The notes beneath the pieces are model-generated. The model ran no database searches and had not been told where the DNA came from. It saw only the letters and a program-made list of their open reading frames with translations. A stretch of DNA of 37,701 nt from HGM11368 sp051883395 (GTDB lineage Bacteria; Bacillota; Clostridia; Christensenellales; UBA3700), in contig JBJETQ010000050.1 in the NCBI GenBank assembly GCA_051883395.1, positions 1-37,701 on the forward strand. The letters are read 5' to 3'. Of this stretch, positions 22,219-31,026 are shown piece by piece (positions within the stretch are counted from its first letter, which is position 1; the number at the start of each line of letters is the position of its first letter). A program made the translations under genes and the position numbers.

Positions 22219-22653
22219 TTATTTTGCATTTTTGTATGAAATCATGATATGACTCGGTGCAAACAAAGCAGATGCGATTATCAACAACACCGACCTACTC
22301 ATAATTCCGCTGAAAAGAAACAAAACCGAAGGGATAATCGAGAGTGCCAAAGACCTGAAAACGCTGTTTTTCTTAAAACATACTATCCAGATTACGCAAT
22401 AGAGTATTGCCAAGATGGAATCAACAATCAGATATAGCGCAAACGATTCGTCAGACCACCACCCAAAGCACGTTCCGGGGATATTGATTATCATAAATAT
22501 AAAACAACCTAATCTCCCCATCTGTTCCAACAGCATAACCAATTTGTTTGTCCATTTGTTGTCAAAGCCGTCTTTGCACTTAATGGCAAAAACGATGTTG
22601 GGTATCATAATGATGACAACAAAAATCAGCCCGTAGACATTAAACCAGTTCAT
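22219..22653 (-). CDS. Polytopic membrane protein, unknown function
   Basis: 144 residues with about five hydrophobic helices (starting at residues 4, 41, 67, 87 and 115) joined by short basic loops. ATG 22653 is preferred because GGAG lies six bases upstream and the GTG four codons earlier would overlap that site. No family is recognised. The aminopeptidase gene ends about 60 bases upstream on the same strand. Confidence 0.7.
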   Translation of the reverse strand: MNWFNVYGLIFVVIIMIPNIVFAIKCKDGFDNKWTNKLVMLLEQMGRLGCFIFMIINIPGTCFGWWSDESFALYLIVDSILAILYCVIWIVCFKKNSVFRSLALSIIPSVLFLFSGIMSRSVLLIIASALFAPSHIMISYKNAK

Positions 22654-22710
22654 TTTATGCTCCACATATTTTTTTCAATAGTTTGTACGGCATTTATAGG
22701 CAAGTCGATT

Positions 22711-23940
22711 TCAGATACATACGAAGTTGCCGTTTTGCATGATAATCGTTTCGTTGCCGTCTGCGTCTACTCCCACAATCGTCATATCCTTGGTGCCTAT
22801 CATAAAGTCAACGTGGGTGCAGGAAGAATTTATGCCATGTTCAAGTCGGGTTTTTTCATCCATATTTTCCGCACCTTCTATCATCGGATAAGCTTCTCCT
22901 ATCGCAAGGTGGCAAGAAGCGTTTTCGTCAAACAAGGTATTGTAAAAGAGCGTATTGAGATTGCGTATAGGGGAGTCGTATTGTACAAAGGCAATCTCGC
23001 CAAGATAGTGGCTGCCTTCGTCGCTTTCCACTATACCTTTGAGAGTGTTTAATCCTTGCTTTGCGTCAAAATCGACAATTTTGCCGTTTTCCAGTTTCAA
23101 CCAAAAGCAGTCTACCGTATTGCCGTTATGCACCAGCGGCATAGAAGAATAAACCACGCCGTTCACACGCAACCTGTGCGGCAGAGAAAATACTTCTTCG
23201 GTAGGCATATTGGCGGTAAATTCGACTCCGTCCCGACTTATCTCGTGTCCGCCGCTAAAATAATATCCCTTTGGCATTCCTACTTCCAGGGCTGTTCCCA
23301 GTCCTGTCGTCAAACGCAGCTTGCAAAATTGTTTTTGAGTCAAAAATCGGCTTACATCGGCAAGGCGACGATTGTGCTTTTCCCAGGCTTCGACGGGGTC
23401 TTTTTTGTCGAGTAGCATAGTGAGAGCAATCATATTCCACAGTTTATCAACCGCTTTTGCAGGCGGCAAGTCGGGGAATATTTTTTTTGCCCATTTTTTG
23501 CTAGGTACGGCACACAGACACCATCTTATCTCATTATTTGTGGCGGCGTCGTAGTAACGTCTGAGAGCCACGTGTCTTGCACGAGACGCTTTGGCTACCA
23601 ATTCTTCGTCCACTCCGACCAAAGCGTCGGGGTCTTCTGCCAAAATGGCTACGTAACAGGCTTTGCGGTCAACCATATCGTTGCTACGGTCAATATACCA
23701 TTGTGGCAGAGTAGTCAGGTTTTTTTCGCTTTGATACAGATATGCCAGTCGGCTCATCACTTCGTCGGAAAAAGTCAGGTCAACTCTGTTTGCTCCCGCC
23801 TTGTACGCTTGCAAGGCAAGTTCTCTTGCCAGCGCCATTCCGTCGACGGTAGTACTGATTACCAGGTCGTCGCCCTTTTGAAGATTCACTCCTGCTTTGA
23901 GTACGGTTTTTGCATATTTAATCAGCAATTGTTTGTTCAT
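22711..23940 (-). CDS. M29-family aminopeptidase (AmpS/PepS-like)
   Basis: 409 residues. The M29 metallopeptidase signature is visible in the C-terminal half: NMPTEEVF (metal-site Glu near 247), SHYLGEIAFV (about 312-321), ASCHLAIGEAY near 346-356 and CTHVDFMIGT near 379-388, supplying the Glu, His and Asp ligands of the two-metal centre. The N-terminal half is the regulatory/dimerising part. It releases N-terminal amino acids from peptides in the cytoplasm. AAGGAG precedes the ATG. It is divergent from the sialic acid operon. Confidence 0.92.
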   Translation of the reverse strand: MNKQLLIKYAKTVLKAGVNLQKGDDLVISTTVDGMALARELALQAYKAGANRVDLTFSDEVMSRLAYLYQSEKNLTTLPQWYIDRSNDMVDRKACYVAILAEDPDALVGVDEELVAKASRARHVALRRYYDAATNNEIRWCLCAVPSKKWAKKIFPDLPPAKAVDKLWNMIALTMLLDKKDPVEAWEKHNRRLADVSRFLTQKQFCKLRLTTGLGTALEVGMPKGYYFSGGHEISRDGVEFTANMPTEEVFSLPHRLRVNGVVYSSMPLVHNGNTVDCFWLKLENGKIVDFDAKQGLNTLKGIVESDEGSHYLGEIAFVQYDSPIRNLNTLFYNTLFDENASCHLAIGEAYPMIEGAENMDEKTRLEHGINSSCTHVDFMIGTKDMTIVGVDADGNETIIMQNGNFVCI

Positions 23941-24014
23941 ATTATTCTCCTTACAGCTATTATACGCCTATAAATTTTTGCTTGCAAGCAGGGGGATAAA
24001 ATTATTGATATATA

Positions 24015-24043
24015 TTGTTTTTGATAATGCGGTGTGATATAAT
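24015..24043 (+). promoter_or_regulatory. Promoter of the sialic acid operon
   Basis: TTGTTT (24015-24020), 17-bp spacer, TATAAT (24038-24043). No palindromic operator is evident between it and the first gene. Confidence 0.68.
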
Positions 24044-24071
24044 TTATCATAAGATACGACAAGGAGATTAT

Positions 24072-24950
24072 ATGCAAACTATTTCTAACGGAAAGCTTAA
24101 AGTTTCGGTTGACGAACACGGAGCGACTCTCGATAGCCTGTACGACGTCGTTTCTGACAAACAGCTGTTGTGGCAAGGCTCTTGCGATAGCTGGACAGGC
24201 AAGGACGTGGTGCTTTTTCCTTTTGTCGGCAGGTTGCAGGACGGATATTATACGGTAGACGGCAAGCGCTATGAGATGAACATACACGGGCTGTGCGATT
24301 ATTCGCTGTTTGAAGTATCTCAACATACGTCCGACAGCGTAACTTTGCGTTTGAGATATGACGAAGATACGCTTTTGCATTATCCATACAAGTTTGATTT
24401 TTATATTACGAGAAGACTCGTTGAAGACACTCTCGTTACCGATATGACGGTAGTCAATCTCGACGACAAAACCATGTACTTCGGTTTGGGTGCGCACCCT
24501 GCCATAGCTTTGCCTTGTACCGACATGGGAGATTATGACGAGATGAGTGGCAACTATCTCGATTTTGGCAAGACTATCACGCCTGACAATCTCACCCTTC
24601 AAGACGGAAAGTTTATTGCAGGCGTCGAAAAGTGGGAGAGTTTCAGCAGATTGGAATTGACTAAGCAACTCATGCAAAAGTATCCGACAGTCATGTTGAC
24701 GGGAGCCGACATATCCGAGTTTACTCTTGTGCGCAAAGACGGAGTAAAATTGCATTTCGATATCGGTGCTGCACCGATACTGGGGCTGTGGAGCTGGGAG
24801 AAAAAGGGCGGATATTATTGTATCGAGCCGTGGTTATCCATTCCAGACTGTGCGCAGTTCAACAGAGAACTGAGCCAGAAGAAAGGCATTTTATCTCTCA
24901 AATCAAAAGATACCTTCCAATATACCTGGTCGGTAACGATAGGCAGGTGA
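24072..24950 (+). CDS. Aldose 1-epimerase family protein
   Basis: 292 residues from the ATG at 24072, seven bases after AAGGAG. Features of the mutarotase family are LFPFVGRLQDGYYTVDGKRY near 52-71, NIHGLCDYSLFEV near 74-86 (His), LGAHPAIALP near 142-151 (His) and a late YYCIEPWLSIPDC (Glu). It interconverts sugar anomers; in this operon a plausible substrate is sialic acid, released as the alpha anomer by sialidase, or ManNAc, but the family covers many aldoses. The gene opens the operon, and the sialidase starts two bases after its stop. Confidence 0.85.
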   Translation: MQTISNGKLKVSVDEHGATLDSLYDVVSDKQLLWQGSCDSWTGKDVVLFPFVGRLQDGYYTVDGKRYEMNIHGLCDYSLFEVSQHTSDSVTLRLRYDEDTLLHYPYKFDFYITRRLVEDTLVTDMTVVNLDDKTMYFGLGAHPAIALPCTDMGDYDEMSGNYLDFGKTITPDNLTLQDGKFIAGVEKWESFSRLELTKQLMQKYPTVMLTGADISEFTLVRKDGVKLHFDIGAAPILGLWSWEKKGGYYCIEPWLSIPDCAQFNRELSQKKGILSLKSKDTFQYTWSVTIGR

Positions 24951-24952
24951 AT

Positions 24953-26263
24953 ATGGAATTTTGCACAATATTCGATTATGACAGTTGCGGACAGGGAAAT
25001 TACAGGATTCCCGCACTCACGGTTACCAAATCGGGCGTCGTAGTGGCTTGTGCCGACGAAAGATATTACGGCGGCGGCGACAACCCCAACCGCATTGACA
25101 AGGTCGTCAGGCGTTCTTTGGACGGCGGTAAGACGTGGAGCGAAAAAATCGTAGCCGTAAGAGAATACGGAGACAGCAGACTCAACGCTTCTGCGGCGAT
25201 AGACCCTGCCTTGCTGTACGACGACGTCAACGACAGGATATATATGCTATACGACCACACCCCTTCGGGAGTGGGTATACTCAATTGTGTCAAAGGAGTG
25301 GGGGAAGACGAGCAGGGACACAGATATATCGTCGGCAACGGCGTAACGTATACGGCAAAGGACGGCAAACTTTTTGACGGAGACAAAGCCACCGATTACG
25401 AGATAGATAGCGACGGCAACGTATATCTCAAAAGTCAATACATATCCAATATTTTTATCGGAGACGGCGTTTTCAAAGAAGTAGAAACATTCTATCTTAT
25501 GCTCTGTTACAGCGACGACGGCGGAGAGACCTGGTCCACTCCGATTTCACTCAACCGTCAAATCAAGAGCGACGATATGAGTTTTATAGGTACGGGTCCG
25601 GGTGCAGGGCTGGCAATAAGCAACGGCAGATACAAGGGGCGGCTGGTCTTTCCGATATATTACAACAAGGGCAGGGGCAGAGTATTGAAACTCTCTTGTG
25701 CCGTCATATACAGCGACGACGGTGGCAAAAGCTGGAAGATGGGTGATACTCCCAACCATTGCAGAAAGAGATTGGGAATATTCAATATCAGCGACAAATC
25801 GGTTTTGCCGGGCGAGTGTCTGTCGGAGAGTCAGGTTATACAGCTCAAGGACGGCGGACTGCGTATTTTTATGCGCAATCACAGCGGCAAAAAGAGAGTA
25901 GCGGTAGCCGACAGCGACGACGGCGGAGAGACTTGGCACAGCTTTCGCTTTGACCCTGTTCTCAGACAATGTATTTGTCAGTTGTCGGTCATCAATGCCA
26001 CAGACGGAGACAAGCCTTGCGTCGTATTTCTCAACGCCGCACACACTTCCAAGCGTCAGAACGGGGTAATACGCCTGTCTTATGACGAAGGAAAAACCTG
26101 GAAGTACAGCGCAACGCTCAAACAAGGAGAATTTGTGTACAGCAGTATGGCGCAGTTGCCTGACGGAGATATAGGTGTATTGCTGGAACCGCACACGTCG
26201 CACGAAAGGATTGATTGGGTCAAGGTAAATCTTGATTGGATAAAGGAGAATGACAATGGCTAA
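24953..26263 (+). CDS. nanH: Exo-alpha-sialidase (GH33), apparently cytoplasmic
   Basis: 436 residues from ATG 24953. The YRIP motif (Arg of the arginine triad) is at about 17-20, followed by five Asp-box repeats: SLDGGKTW, SDDGGETW, SDDGGKSW, SDDGGETW and SYDEGKTW. It cleaves terminal sialic acid from glycans. The N-terminus (MEFCTIFDYDSCGQGN) has no signal peptide, lipobox or C-terminal anchor, so it should act inside the cell on imported sialosides. A longer 5' open frame exists inside the epimerase gene but has no signal sequence either. Weak AGGTGA upstream; coupling to the preceding stop is likely. nanE overlaps its 3' end by eight bases. Confidence 0.92.
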   Translation: MEFCTIFDYDSCGQGNYRIPALTVTKSGVVVACADERYYGGGDNPNRIDKVVRRSLDGGKTWSEKIVAVREYGDSRLNASAAIDPALLYDDVNDRIYMLYDHTPSGVGILNCVKGVGEDEQGHRYIVGNGVTYTAKDGKLFDGDKATDYEIDSDGNVYLKSQYISNIFIGDGVFKEVETFYLMLCYSDDGGETWSTPISLNRQIKSDDMSFIGTGPGAGLAISNGRYKGRLVFPIYYNKGRGRVLKLSCAVIYSDDGGKSWKMGDTPNHCRKRLGIFNISDKSVLPGECLSESQVIQLKDGGLRIFMRNHSGKKRVAVADSDDGGETWHSFRFDPVLRQCICQLSVINATDGDKPCVVFLNAAHTSKRQNGVIRLSYDEGKTWKYSATLKQGEFVYSSMAQLPDGDIGVLLEPHTSHERIDWVKVNLDWIKENDNG

Positions 26264-26933
26264 TTTGAACAGGGGACTGATAGTTTCGTGTCAGGCTGTG
26301 CAGGGAGAATCGCTGTACGGGCTGAATTTGATGCAACATTTTGCCTATGCGGCGGCGCAAGGCGGAGCGGTGGGTATCAGAGCCAACGGCGTAGAAGATA
26401 TCAAAGCTATCAAGAGCAGGGTTGACTTGCCTGTCATAGGAATAATCAAAGCCGTCTATCCCCATTCTCCCGTCTACATTACGCCTACGTTGAAGGAAGT
26501 CAAGGAGTTGCTGACTTCCGGTTGCGACGTTATAGCTCTCGACTGTACGGGGAGAGACAGACCCAACGGCGAAAAGTTGAAAAATCTCGTAGCATACATC
26601 AGAGCGTATGCTCCTTCTGTGGAGATTATGGCGGACGTGGACACTATCGACAATGCCAAGTGCGCTTATGAGTTGGGTTTTGAATATATAGGTTCGACTA
26701 TGCGTGGTTACACGCCGGCAACCAACGGCGTATGTATACCCGACTACAATTTTTTGCAGGAAATGGTTATCCGTTTTCCTAAGGCTCACATCATAGCCGA
26801 AGGCGGAATATGGGAGAGAGACCAGCTGACAAAAGTCAGCCGCACAGGTGTTTATGCTATTGTAGTTGGCACGGCAATCACCCGTCCTACCGACATCACC
26901 AAGCGTTTCGTGGGGGCGCTCGATTTATGTTGA
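26256..26933 (+). CDS. nanE: N-acylglucosamine-6-phosphate 2-epimerase
   Basis: 225 residues. Start ATG 26256 is seven bases after AAGGAG; the ATG two codons earlier is too close. TIM-barrel features are GLIVSCQAVQGESLYG (7-22), GIRANGVEDI near 40-49, VIALDCTGRDRP near 88-99, MADVDTIDNA near 122-131 and IIAEGGIWERDQ near 175-186. It converts ManNAc-6-P to GlcNAc-6-P, the third step of sialic acid catabolism. It overlaps the sialidase gene upstream and nanK downstream, which shows tight coupling. Confidence 0.95.
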   Translation: MANLNRGLIVSCQAVQGESLYGLNLMQHFAYAAAQGGAVGIRANGVEDIKAIKSRVDLPVIGIIKAVYPHSPVYITPTLKEVKELLTSGCDVIALDCTGRDRPNGEKLKNLVAYIRAYAPSVEIMADVDTIDNAKCAYELGFEYIGSTMRGYTPATNGVCIPDYNFLQEMVIRFPKAHIIAEGGIWERDQLTKVSRTGVYAIVVGTAITRPTDITKRFVGALDLC

Positions 26934-27802
26934 CGATAGGCGTTGACGTAGGCGGAACGAGTATCAAATCTGCGCTTATATCCGTCGAAGACGGAAAATA
27001 TAGCGTAATCAAAAGTTATTCCGTCTCCACGCAGGGCGACAAAGGTGCCAATGTTATCGTAGACAACATTGTACGCTCAATCAAAGCCTTTGATTATGGC
27101 TCGGCGGAGTGTATAGGAATTGCCACGGCAGGTACGGTAGATTGGGACAAAGGATACGTAACGTACGCTACCGACGCTCTCAAAGGTTTTACGGGGTTGG
27201 AATTGTCCGGAATTGTCAGCGACAGAATAGGCAGACGAGTACGAGTTGTCAACGACGCCGTGGGGGCATTGGTTGCAGAATGTTTTTGTGGCGCAGGCGT
27301 CGGATACGACAGAGTAATGATGTTTACTCTCGGCACAGGACTTGGCGCAGGCTTGTTGCAGGACAGGCGACTTGATAGCAACTCGGTAGTTGACACCAGA
27401 CTGGGACATTATACTCTCAAAGCAGGCGGAGACAGGCGATGCTTTTGCGGCAGCAAGGGCTGTGCGGAATGTTACGTCTCGGCAACGGGACTCAAAAAGA
27501 GTGCAAAGACCAATGATTTGAGAGAAGTATTTACCAACGCAGGAGCTAAGTATACGGCGGTTTTGGACGACTTTTTCAAAGATTTCATATCTATCGTCAA
27601 AGTGGCGGACGACAGGTATAAGCCTGACCTTATTATAGTTGGCGGCGGAGTTGTGGAACTTGGCAATTTATGGTGGAATGACTGGGTTCAACGATGCGGT
27701 AAAGCTGTCGACACACCGCTGCAAAGGGCAAGTCTTGGCAATATGGCAGGCGTAATCGGCGCTGTATATTGCGCAATCAACGGCGAGTTCAAATATCAAT
27801 AA
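26927..27802 (+). CDS. nanK: N-acetylmannosamine kinase (ROK family)
   Basis: 291 residues from ATG 26927, seven bases before the nanE stop. GVDVGGTSIKSALIS (5-19) is the phosphate loop, VNDAVGALVAE carries the catalytic Asp (D110), LGHYTL gives His 161, and the ROK zinc motif CFCGSKGCAEC supplies C172, C174, C179 and C182. It phosphorylates ManNAc between NanA and NanE. ROK members also include glucokinases and repressors; the absence of an HTH and the operon context favour ManNAc kinase. Confidence 0.9.
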   Translation: MLTIGVDVGGTSIKSALISVEDGKYSVIKSYSVSTQGDKGANVIVDNIVRSIKAFDYGSAECIGIATAGTVDWDKGYVTYATDALKGFTGLELSGIVSDRIGRRVRVVNDAVGALVAECFCGAGVGYDRVMMFTLGTGLGAGLLQDRRLDSNSVVDTRLGHYTLKAGGDRRCFCGSKGCAECYVSATGLKKSAKTNDLREVFTNAGAKYTAVLDDFFKDFISIVKVADDRYKPDLIIVGGGVVELGNLWWNDWVQRCGKAVDTPLQRASLGNMAGVIGAVYCAINGEFKYQ

Positions 27803-27849
27803 CGGACAAAAAAATCAATACATATCAACAATTTTACAAGGAGAAGAAT

Positions 27850-28725
27850 ATGGAAAAATTCAAGGGAATATTCCCTGCTCTGTTGACGCCGTTTGACAAA
27901 GACGGAAAAATCAACGCCGATTCTGTTGCAAAACTTATGGAACTCAATATTGCCAAAGGCGTAAACGGCTTTTACGTTGCAGGTTCGACGGGCGAAGGCT
28001 TGTTGCTGACCAACGAGGAGAGAAAGGAACTTTTCAGGATAGTAGCGGACGTCAATAAAGGCAGAGTTACACTTATCGCTCACGTAGGCACGATAGCCAC
28101 CGACCATGCGATTGAAATGGCAAAATATGCTCAGAGCGTAGGCTTCGACGCTATATCTGCCGTTGCTCCTTTTTATTATGGTTTTGGCTATCAGGCAATC
28201 AAAGAGCATTACAACGCCATAGCCAACAGCGTGGATATACCGATGATAATGTACAACTTCCCTAATGCCAACGGCTTCAACTTTACAAAGGCGCTGGCGG
28301 AAGATATGTTTACCAATCCTAAGTTTATCGCCATCAAGCATACCAATTCCGATTTGTTTTTGTTGCAACAGTTCAAAACAATGGAGTGCAAGCCGATAGT
28401 TTACAACGGCTTTGACGAGATGTTTGTGGCAGGTTTGTCTATGGGTGCAGACGGCGGAATAGGTTCGACGTACAACTTTATGGCAGAAAAGTTCATTGAA
28501 ATTTATAATGAGTTCAAAGCAGGCAATATAGCCAAGGCGCAGAGCATACAGAACCAAGTCAACGAAATCATTTGTATACTCATCAAATACGGAGTATTTG
28601 CCATGGAAAAGGGCGTGCTTACCGAGATGGGTATCGATATGGGCGAATGCAGAAGACCTTTTATGCCGCTCAGTCAGGAAGGCAAAGAAGCGTGCAAACG
28701 CATAGTGGAAATGCTTAAAAATTGA
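27850..28725 (+). CDS. nanA: N-acetylneuraminate lyase
   Basis: 291 residues from ATG 27850, with AAGGAG upstream. DHDPS/NAL-family landmarks are GSTGEG (45-50), MYNFPNANG with Tyr 135, and IKHTNSDL with Schiff-base Lys 163. It splits N-acetylneuraminate into ManNAc and pyruvate. It is the last gene of the operon and ends before a strong terminator. No sialic acid transporter or nagA/nagB is in the window, so these must be elsewhere. Confidence 0.94.
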   Translation: MEKFKGIFPALLTPFDKDGKINADSVAKLMELNIAKGVNGFYVAGSTGEGLLLTNEERKELFRIVADVNKGRVTLIAHVGTIATDHAIEMAKYAQSVGFDAISAVAPFYYGFGYQAIKEHYNAIANSVDIPMIMYNFPNANGFNFTKALAEDMFTNPKFIAIKHTNSDLFLLQQFKTMECKPIVYNGFDEMFVAGLSMGADGGIGSTYNFMAEKFIEIYNEFKAGNIAKAQSIQNQVNEIICILIKYGVFAMEKGVLTEMGIDMGECRRPFMPLSQEGKEACKRIVEMLKN

Positions 28726-28745
28726 GCTTTTTTATCAATTGTATG

Positions 28746-28773
28746 CGGAGCAGAAATATCTGCTCCGATTTTT
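28746..28773 (+). terminator. Terminator of the sialic acid operon
   Basis: CGGAGCAGA (28746-28754) with TCTGCTCCG (28759-28767), then ATTTTTG. Confidence 0.9.
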
Positions 28774-28853
28774 GATTTATCTCAAACATATAAGATTTTA
28801 TCATTCGGCAATTATTTTGGCAGAAGTATATTTATTCGTTATATCGGTTGATA

Positions 28854-28882
28854 TTGACAATGGTATTTTTATAGTGTAAAAT
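28854..28882 (+). promoter_or_regulatory. Promoter of the nfeD-floA operon
   Basis: TTGACA (28854-28859), 17-bp spacer, TAAAAT (28877-28882). Confidence 0.78.
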
Positions 28883-28921
28883 ATAATAATATAAGATAAA
28901 GACTTATAAAGGAGGACGAAA

Positions 28922-29491
28922 ATGCCTGTATTGGCGCAAGATTTGACCTTTTGGCAAGAAGTGTCTTTGGTGTTTACCGAGATAGGTTGGATACCTGCCA
29001 TTTGTATTATTTTGGGTCTTATATTTATTATTGTAGAAATTTTTCAACCGGGATTCGGATTTTTCGGTATCTGCGGGGGCATACTCGTAGCGGTGGGCAT
29101 TGCCGTAAGAATGTATTACAGCGGCGCAGGCAATCCTATCATTCAGTTGATTGTCATGGTAGGAGTGGTGGCATTGGTGCTATTGCTGGCGTTGGTTATT
29201 ATGCTTATATCTATCAAAATGGGTTGGCTCTCCCGTACGGCTTTTATCGAAAGTAGCACGGCAGTATCTGCCGATTATAGCAAAGGCACAGGCGACTTCT
29301 CTTATTTGGTAGGCAAGACAGGAATTACGCTTACGGCGCTCAGACCTAGCGGTACGGTAGAAATCGACGGCAAAAAATATGACGTTGTTTCTCAGGCTGA
29401 TTTTATCGACAAGGACGAAAAGGTAGAAGTCATTGAAGTCGAAGGCGTGAGAATAGTCGTAAAAAAATATGAAAAAAAGGAGAATGAATAA
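28922..29491 (+). CDS. NfeD-like membrane protein
   Basis: 189 residues. Membrane helices lie at about 22-40, 45-62 and 75-98. The C-terminal OB-like NfeD domain follows (LVGKTGITLTALRPSGTVEI then DGKKYDVVSQADFIDKDEKV and VVKKY). This is the short NfeD form, without the ClpP-like protease domain. It partners flotillin-type proteins in membrane microdomains. AAAGGAGG supports the start. Its stop overlaps the floA start by one base. Confidence 0.9.
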   Translation: MPVLAQDLTFWQEVSLVFTEIGWIPAICIILGLIFIIVEIFQPGFGFFGICGGILVAVGIAVRMYYSGAGNPIIQLIVMVGVVALVLLLALVIMLISIKMGWLSRTAFIESSTAVSADYSKGTGDFSYLVGKTGITLTALRPSGTVEIDGKKYDVVSQADFIDKDEKVEVIEVEGVRIVVKKYEKKENE

Positions 29492-30504
29492 TGGACTTTT
29501 TGACCATTTTGGCTACGCAGCTTGATCCAATGGCAATCGTAGGAATTGTGATTGGCGTAGTGGTATTGCTTATTATTGTAGGTATCGTATTTGCCATACT
29601 CCCTATCCGAATATGGTTCAGGGCTTTGGTGTCGGGAGTAAAAATCTCCATGGCAAGACTTATTGGTATGAAGTGGAGAGGAATAAAGGTCAATCAGGTC
29701 GTTGACGCGTTTATATCCGCCAAAAAAGCCGGTCTTGACCTTTCTATCAACGAACTTGAAAGCCACGTGCTTGCCAAGGGCGACGTAACGAAGGTAGTCA
29801 ATGCACTTATCAGCGCACACAGCGCAAACATAGTTTTGGAGCCGGAAACGGCAAGAGCAATAGACCTTGCGGGCAGAGACGTGCTTAACGCAGTCAAAGT
29901 TTCGGTCAATCCAAAGGTTATCGAAACGCCTGCCATTGCAGCAATAGCCAAAGACGGTATCGAATTGAGAGTTAAGGCAAGGGTTACCGTAAGAGCCAAT
30001 ATTACTCGTCTTATCGGTGGTGCGGGAGAAGATACCATTATCGCTCGTATCGGCGAAGGTATCGTAACTACCGTAGGTAGCGCAAGTTCGCACAAAGAAG
30101 TGCTTGAAAATCCTGACCTTATCTCCAAGACGGTGCTGGGCAAGGGACTTGACAGCGGTACGGCATACGAGATTTTGTCCATCGACATAGCGGACATTGA
30201 CGTAGGCAGAAATATCGGCGCTCAGTTGCAGATGGATCAGGCAGAAGCCGACAAGAGAATTGCAGAAGCCAAGGCGGAAGAACGCAGAGCGATGGCGGTA
30301 GCTTTGGAACAGGAAATGAGAGCCAAGACTCAGGAAATGAAAGCTTTGGTAGTAGAAGCGGAAGCGGAAGTACCAAAGGCAATGGCAAAGGCGCTCAGCG
30401 AAGGCAAACTCGGAGTTATGGACTATTACAATCTCCAAAACTTGCAGTCTGATACGGCAATGCGCAATGCAATAAGCGGCAACGCTGACGGAGACAAAGA
30501 ATAA
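29491..30504 (+). CDS. floA: Flotillin-like protein FloA
   Basis: 337 residues. An N-terminal membrane hairpin (about 13-35) is followed by the SPFH/PHB-like domain with FloA hallmarks: AFISAKKAGL, NELESHVLAKGDVTKVVNAL, LAGRDVLNAVKVSVNPKVIETP and VRANITRLIGGAGEDTIIARIGEG. An EA-rich coiled coil (about 245-310) comes next and a LGVMDYYNLQNLQSDTAMR tail. It organises functional membrane microdomains in Firmicutes. AGGAG lies upstream, and it overlaps the next gene by one base. Confidence 0.94.
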   Translation: MDFLTILATQLDPMAIVGIVIGVVVLLIIVGIVFAILPIRIWFRALVSGVKISMARLIGMKWRGIKVNQVVDAFISAKKAGLDLSINELESHVLAKGDVTKVVNALISAHSANIVLEPETARAIDLAGRDVLNAVKVSVNPKVIETPAIAAIAKDGIELRVKARVTVRANITRLIGGAGEDTIIARIGEGIVTTVGSASSHKEVLENPDLISKTVLGKGLDSGTAYEILSIDIADIDVGRNIGAQLQMDQAEADKRIAEAKAEERRAMAVALEQEMRAKTQEMKALVVEAEAEVPKAMAKALSEGKLGVMDYYNLQNLQSDTAMRNAISGNADGDKE

Positions 30505-30995
30505 TGTTTGTAAGCGGTGTGTTTGGCGTTATAATGTTGTTTATCTTTGCGGCAATTTTTATGTCTGTTTTCAGGACGGCAAAAAATAGCTCTAAAAATG
30601 ATACTCAACCACCTGCAAAACCGCACAACAGTCGTGTTTCTAAGGACGACGTATTTGATTTGGGTTACAGCAACGTTGCTCCACGCAACGTTGCTACAAC
30701 CAAAGATAAGGCGTCGGGTAAGTCAGCAAAGACCGCCAAGCCAAAACAGACTAAGACGGCGGCTCCCAAAACCACAGTCGCAGGACAGTCGCTGACCGTT
30801 TTGCAACCGACAATCAGCGTCAAGAACAAAGATTACGACAAGGATATGCAGGAGAGACACAAACAGGACTGCAACGTCAAGCATGACAAAATTGTGGTAG
30901 AAGTGTTGGACGACGCTCACCGCAAAAGTCTGGCAAGGAGCATAGTAATAGGCGAAGTGCTGGGACAGCCGGTGTGCAAAAAACGCAGAAAATAA
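30504..30995 (+). CDS. Single-pass membrane protein linked to nfeD-floA, unknown function
   Basis: 163 residues: an N-terminal membrane helix (3-22), a long Lys/Ala/Thr/Pro-rich disordered region (about 28-100), and a short conserved-looking C-terminus (VVEVLDDAHRKSLARSIVIGEVLGQPV). Its start overlaps the floA stop by one base, so it is translated with it. B. subtilis has a small third gene (yqfB) after yqeZ-floA, but I see no clear sequence likeness. It may be a microdomain client or adaptor, which is inference. Confidence 0.72.
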   Translation: MFVSGVFGVIMLFIFAAIFMSVFRTAKNSSKNDTQPPAKPHNSRVSKDDVFDLGYSNVAPRNVATTKDKASGKSAKTAKPKQTKTAAPKTTVAGQSLTVLQPTISVKNKDYDKDMQERHKQDCNVKHDKIVVEVLDDAHRKSLARSIVIGEVLGQPVCKKRRK

Positions 30996-31015
30996 GCGAC
31001 CACGTCGCTTTTTTT
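30994..31015 (+). terminator. Terminator of the nfeD-floA operon
   Basis: AAGCGAC (30994-31000) with GTCGCTT (31004-31010), then further T residues to 31015. The next gene starts only 12 bases on, so some readthrough into the RimK-like gene is possible. Confidence 0.75.
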
Positions 31016-31026
31016 GTAGGTAAATT

